This document shows positions 23,000 to 26,022 of a stretch of 26,022 bases of DNA, piece by piece (position 1 is the stretch's first letter; each line of letters starts with the position of its first letter). A model generated the notes under the pieces. That model worked only from the letters and a program-made list of their open reading frames with translations. It searched no databases and was not told the origin of the DNA. This DNA is from Gammaproteobacteria bacterium (GTDB taxonomy: Bacteria > Pseudomonadota > Gammaproteobacteria > SZUA-229), in contig JAGLQT010000012.1 of NCBI GenBank assembly GCA_023136715.1, forward strand, positions 1 through 26,022, written 5' to 3'. The position numbers were made by a program, and so were the translations under genes.

Positions 23000-25336
23000 A
23001 TGATGCTTATGGATCAACATCACAATACAGGCTCACAGCCTGAGCATGAAACACTCAAATCGATCGTTCTTATCGGTAATCACCTGCCCAGACTATGTGG
23101 TATCGCCACTTTCACTACACACCTTCTTGAATCAATCGCATTGAAAGCTCCAGATATCGACTGCTGGGCAGTCGCGATGAATGACCGGCCTGAAGGTTAT
23201 GCTTATCCAGAGCAGGTACGGCTCGAAATCAATCAGGATCATCTCAGGGATTACAGCATGGTGGCTGACCAGCTCAATCTTAACAATGTTGATGTAGTCT
23301 GTATCCAGCATGAATATGGCATATTCGGTGGCCAGCGGGGTAGTTTTATCCTCGAATTGCTGAGCGACCTTGAAATGCCGATTGTGACCACATTGCATAC
23401 TATTTTAAAAAAACCAAGTAATCGTGAACGACATATCATTAAACAACTGGCTGAACTTTCTGATCGCCTTGTGGTGATGAGTCACCGTTCAGTTGATTTT
23501 TTGCGTGATATTTATGAGGTTGATGAGAAAAAAATTACTCTTATACATCACGGTATTCCAGATGTCCCTCTGGTTGAATCTTCGTCTTATAAAGACAGAT
23601 TTGGCGTATCAGAGAAGAAGGTGTTGCTTACATTTGGCTTGCTTTCACCAGGAAAAGGCATTGAGACAGTGATTGATGCACTGCCTGAAATTGTTAAGGC
23701 ACACCCTGATGTCATATATATGGTGGTCGGTGCGACCCATCCGCATCTAAAGGCAGAGCAGGGTGAGGATTATAGAATAGGTTTGCATCGGCAAGCTAAG
23801 AAGCTGGGAGTTGAAGATCATATCGTTTTCCACGATCATTTTGTTTCTGATGATGATCTACTGGAATTTATCGGTGCGGCTGATATTTATGTCACGCCTT
23901 ATTTGAATGAGGCACAGATCATCTCCGGCACACTTGCTTATGCATTGGGTATGGGCAAAGCGGTGATTTCTACACCTTACTGGCACGCTCAGGAGTTGCT
24001 TGCTGAAGGTCGGGGCAGATTATTTCCTTTCCGTGATCATGTTCAGCTTGCCAGCGATGTTATCAATCTGCTGGATCATCCTGAAGTACTTCGTACCATA
24101 CAAAATAAAGCCTATGATTATGGACGCCAGATGATCTGGCGTAATGTTGCTGACCGTTATATCGAAACATTCAAGCAATCACAGCAGCATCGTTTACGTA
24201 AATCTGTACCTGAGCTCAGGCTGGGGCCGCTCGGTTTGCGCCAGCAAGCATTACCGGAAATTAAACTTGATCATTTATTGCGCATGACCGATGGCGTGGG
24301 TATGTTACAGCATTCCAAATTTACCGTACCAGATCGTGAACATGGATATTGCGTGGATGATAATGCACGTGCGCTGATTGTTGCTGTTACGGCACAAAAT
24401 TTTCGGCCACGAGATGTTTCTCTAAATGAACTTGCTTCTGTTTACCTGAGTTTTCTTGAACATGCTTTCAATAACGATACAGGACTGTTCCGTAACTTTA
24501 TGTCTTATGATCGTCATTGGCTGGAAGAGTCAGGCTCGGAAGATTCTCATGGTCGCGCACTCTGGGGTTTAGGTATAGCGGTTGCTCTCGGTAAGAATGA
24601 AGGGCAGGTCAATCACGCTGTTAATTTATTCAAACGAGCTTTACCAGCGGTTGAACATTTCAACTCACCACGGGCTGTCGCTTTCTCTCTCATTGGTATT
24701 CATGCTTATCTGACTTGTAACAGTGAAAGTAGTCATATTGAGATTACTGGCAAGATACTTTCAGAGAGATTGATGCAATGGTTCAGAAATTACTCCAGTG
24801 AAGACTGGCCATGGTGTGAAGAGACCTTAACTTATGATAATGCGCGTTTACCACAGGCATTGCTACTTTCAGGTCAGTGGTTGGGTGATGACGAAATGAT
24901 AAGGATAGCTCTTAGTACTCTCGACTGGTTGAAAACAATTCAGCATGATGAGATGGATTGTTATTTTTCTGCTATTGGTAATCATGGCTGGTTCACCAAA
25001 GGAGGTGAAAAGGCGCAATTTGATCAGCAACCGATCGAGGCAGCCGCAATGATAGATGCCTGTATAGATGCTTTTAGATTAACGCGGGATGAAGAATGGA
25101 TTACCTATGCTTATCGTTGCCTTAACTGGTATCAGGGTGAAAATGAACTGCATCTTTCACTCTACGATCACTCTACTGGAGGTTGCCGTGATGGATTACA
25201 GCTTGATAGCGTCAATGAGAACCAGGGGGCGGAATCTACCTTGTGCTGGCTTATGGCTTTACTCGCTATATATAAGCACCGTGGTCTGGCTGAGACTAAA
25301 GCAGAGGATGAGAAAGATTCTGAAATAGTAACTTGA
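23000..25336 (+). CDS. GT4-family glycosyltransferase with C-terminal helical (alpha/alpha-barrel-like) domain (778 aa)
   Basis: Residues about 20-400 form a GT-B fold: LIGNHLPRLCGIATFTTHL at the N-terminal sugar-acceptor side, IQHEYGIFGG (102-111), TFGLLSPGKG (211-220), and the nucleotide-sugar loop around 300-325 (PYLNEAQ..SGTLAYALGMGKAVIST). Residues about 430-765 form a second, all-helical domain with HGYCVDDNARAL (about 446-458), FMSYDRHW and SEDSHGRALWGLG, resembling the toroid of several glycan-active enzymes. There is no signal peptide. The convergent neighbour is a GH130 phosphorylase, which suggests that both act on the same glycan, perhaps a mannoside; this is inference. The start is uncertain among ATG 23000, 23003 and 23009, none with a strong ribosome site. 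Lies 34 nt after an attenuator-like hairpin. Confidence 0.9.
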   Translation: MMLMDQHHNTGSQPEHETLKSIVLIGNHLPRLCGIATFTTHLLESIALKAPDIDCWAVAMNDRPEGYAYPEQVRLEINQDHLRDYSMVADQLNLNNVDVVCIQHEYGIFGGQRGSFILELLSDLEMPIVTTLHTILKKPSNRERHIIKQLAELSDRLVVMSHRSVDFLRDIYEVDEKKITLIHHGIPDVPLVESSSYKDRFGVSEKKVLLTFGLLSPGKGIETVIDALPEIVKAHPDVIYMVVGATHPHLKAEQGEDYRIGLHRQAKKLGVEDHIVFHDHFVSDDDLLEFIGAADIYVTPYLNEAQIISGTLAYALGMGKAVISTPYWHAQELLAEGRGRLFPFRDHVQLASDVINLLDHPEVLRTIQNKAYDYGRQMIWRNVADRYIETFKQSQQHRLRKSVPELRLGPLGLRQQALPEIKLDHLLRMTDGVGMLQHSKFTVPDREHGYCVDDNARALIVAVTAQNFRPRDVSLNELASVYLSFLEHAFNNDTGLFRNFMSYDRHWLEESGSEDSHGRALWGLGIAVALGKNEGQVNHAVNLFKRALPAVEHFNSPRAVAFSLIGIHAYLTCNSESSHIEITGKILSERLMQWFRNYSSEDWPWCEETLTYDNARLPQALLLSGQWLGDDEMIRIALSTLDWLKTIQHDEMDCYFSAIGNHGWFTKGGEKAQFDQQPIEAAAMIDACIDAFRLTRDEEWITYAYRCLNWYQGENELHLSLYDHSTGGCRDGLQLDSVNENQGAESTLCWLMALLAIYKHRGLAETKAEDEKDSEIVT

Positions 25337-25343
25337 AAGAATT

Positions 25344-25367
25344 ACTAATAGTATCGCAATTATTAGT
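25344..25367. terminator. Weak bidirectional terminator candidate between convergent genes
   Basis: ACTAATA (25344-25350) and TATTAGT (25361-25367) form a 7-bp AT-rich stem with a 10-nt loop in the 32-nt gap between two convergent stops. There is no clear T-run, and stem stability is low. Confidence 0.3.
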
Positions 25368-25368
25368 G

Positions 25369-26022
25369 CTAGCCATTGCCATTGAGTTTTTTATTATAAC
25401 GAAGTCTGGCTATTAACTCTGACATGTTCAGTGTTGCAATACCGCAACGTTGATCAGCCGATGCGTAGGGAATAATCAATTCATCCTGAAAAATCATTGC
25501 ACCGCAGCTGTAAACAACATTCGGCACATAACCCTCACGGTCGTATTCATTCGGCACCAAAATGGGTTCGTCGATGCGACTGATTATTTTCGTTGGATCA
25601 TCCAGATCCAGTAATTCAATGCCGAGACTATAAGTTCGCATCGGGCCAACACCATGGGTAATTACCAGCCAGCCCTCATCTGTCTCAATAGGTGAGCCAC
25701 CATTACCAATCTGAAAAAACTCATAGGGGAAGAGTGGTCTTTGCAGGATTTCGGATTTTTTCCAGAAATACAGATTATCTGAGAACATAATGGAATTATT
25801 CTCTCCATCCTGTCGCGAAAGCATGACATATTTCCCGCCAACCTTTCTGGGAAACAGCGCCATACCTTTACCATGCGCCTGTTTTCCATTCAGCGTACTA
25901 ACCTTGAATGAAAGAAAATCACAGGTTTCGATAAGTTGTGGCAGGATAGTTTCGCCGTTGTACGCAGTATAAGTCGCATAGTAAGTCACCGTACCATCAT
26001 CATCGACAAAACGTACAAAACG
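25369..26022 (-). CDS. GH130-family glycoside phosphorylase, 3' part (5' end beyond window)
   Basis: The frame is open to the window edge (RFVRFVDDDGTVTYYATYTAY), so the gene is partial; the GTG at 25989 is internal. The C-terminal ~217 residues carry GH130 features: an ATYTAYNG strand, GKGMALFPRKVGGKYVMLSR, FFQIGNGGSPIETDEGWL, THGVG, and EGYVPNVVYSCGA. GH130 enzymes cleave beta-mannosides using inorganic phosphate (releasing mannose 1-phosphate) or, in some subfamilies, water. Linkage and acceptor cannot be assigned from this part. No signal peptide can be judged. It ends 32 nt from the convergent GT4 glycosyltransferase gene, consistent with a shared glycan pathway. Confidence 0.9.
   Translation of the reverse strand, partial: RFVRFVDDDGTVTYYATYTAYNGETILPQLIETCDFLSFKVSTLNGKQAHGKGMALFPRKVGGKYVMLSRQDGENNSIMFSDNLYFWKKSEILQRPLFPYEFFQIGNGGSPIETDEGWLVITHGVGPMRTYSLGIELLDLDDPTKIISRIDEPILVPNEYDREGYVPNVVYSCGAMIFQDELIIPYASADQRCGIATLNMSELIARLRYNKKLNGNG

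Noticed and set aside
1..26022. CRISPR arrays, tRNA or rRNA genes, insertion sequences, integrase genes
   Set aside because: No regularly spaced repeats, cloverleaf or rRNA-like sequence, transposase motifs or terminal inverted repeats were seen by eye.

Overview
The window looks like chromosomal DNA of a gammaproteobacterium. The evidence is the gene content (gammaproteobacterial-style envelope proteins, hybrid histidine kinases, an HD-GYP protein, a group 3b [NiFe] hydrogenase) and gene starts with good Shine-Dalgarno sites. No rRNA, tRNA, transposase or integrase was found, so the genus cannot be fixed. All work was by eye, and family assignments rest on motifs.

Layout. (1) 1-6656, + strand, rather AT-rich: a small signal-peptide ORF, a 170-aa conserved hypothetical protein, a very large (1353 aa) unrecognised inner-membrane/periplasmic protein, an anchored flavodoxin-fold protein, a possible 44-aa basic ORF and an MDR-family oxidoreductase. 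(2) 6676-6915, - strand: a decayed copy of the 3' end of the hydrogenase gene located 11.6 kb away. (3) 7119-18066, + strand, visibly more GC-rich: a five-gene signalling operon. It encodes a giant sensor with two Venus-flytrap domains, a Cache-like domain and five PAS domains but no kinase; a stand-alone di-iron ODP-type metallo-beta-lactamase-fold protein; a soluble PocR hybrid histidine kinase with two receivers and an HPt; a single-domain response regulator; and an HD-GYP response regulator. (4) 18303-22775, - strand: a complete four-gene group 3b (bidirectional, NAD(P)-linked) hydrogenase operon, hydBGDA. Its catalytic subunit is fused to its own maturation endopeptidase. (5) 23000-25336, + strand, a GT4 glycosyltransferase with a C-terminal helical domain, convergent with a GH130 glycoside phosphorylase that runs off the right end.

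How the genes may work together. The signalling operon reads as a phosphorelay: periplasmic ligand and redox/O2 inputs pass through the PocR kinase (H413 to D704/D849 to H992) to a CheY-like regulator and to c-di-GMP hydrolysis. The sensor lacks a kinase, but its last ~35 residues share a motif with the N-terminal coil of the kinase, suggesting the two form one split receptor. The hydrogenase is self-contained apart from the hyp assembly genes, which are not here.

Most interesting: the signalling block lies between the intact 3' end of hydA and a displaced, same-orientation, decayed 3' end of the same gene. That is the geometry left when an element inserts into a gene's 3' end and supplies a replacement end. 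The hydA-protease fusion and the split sensor/ODP/PocR cassette are the other main candidates for follow-up.
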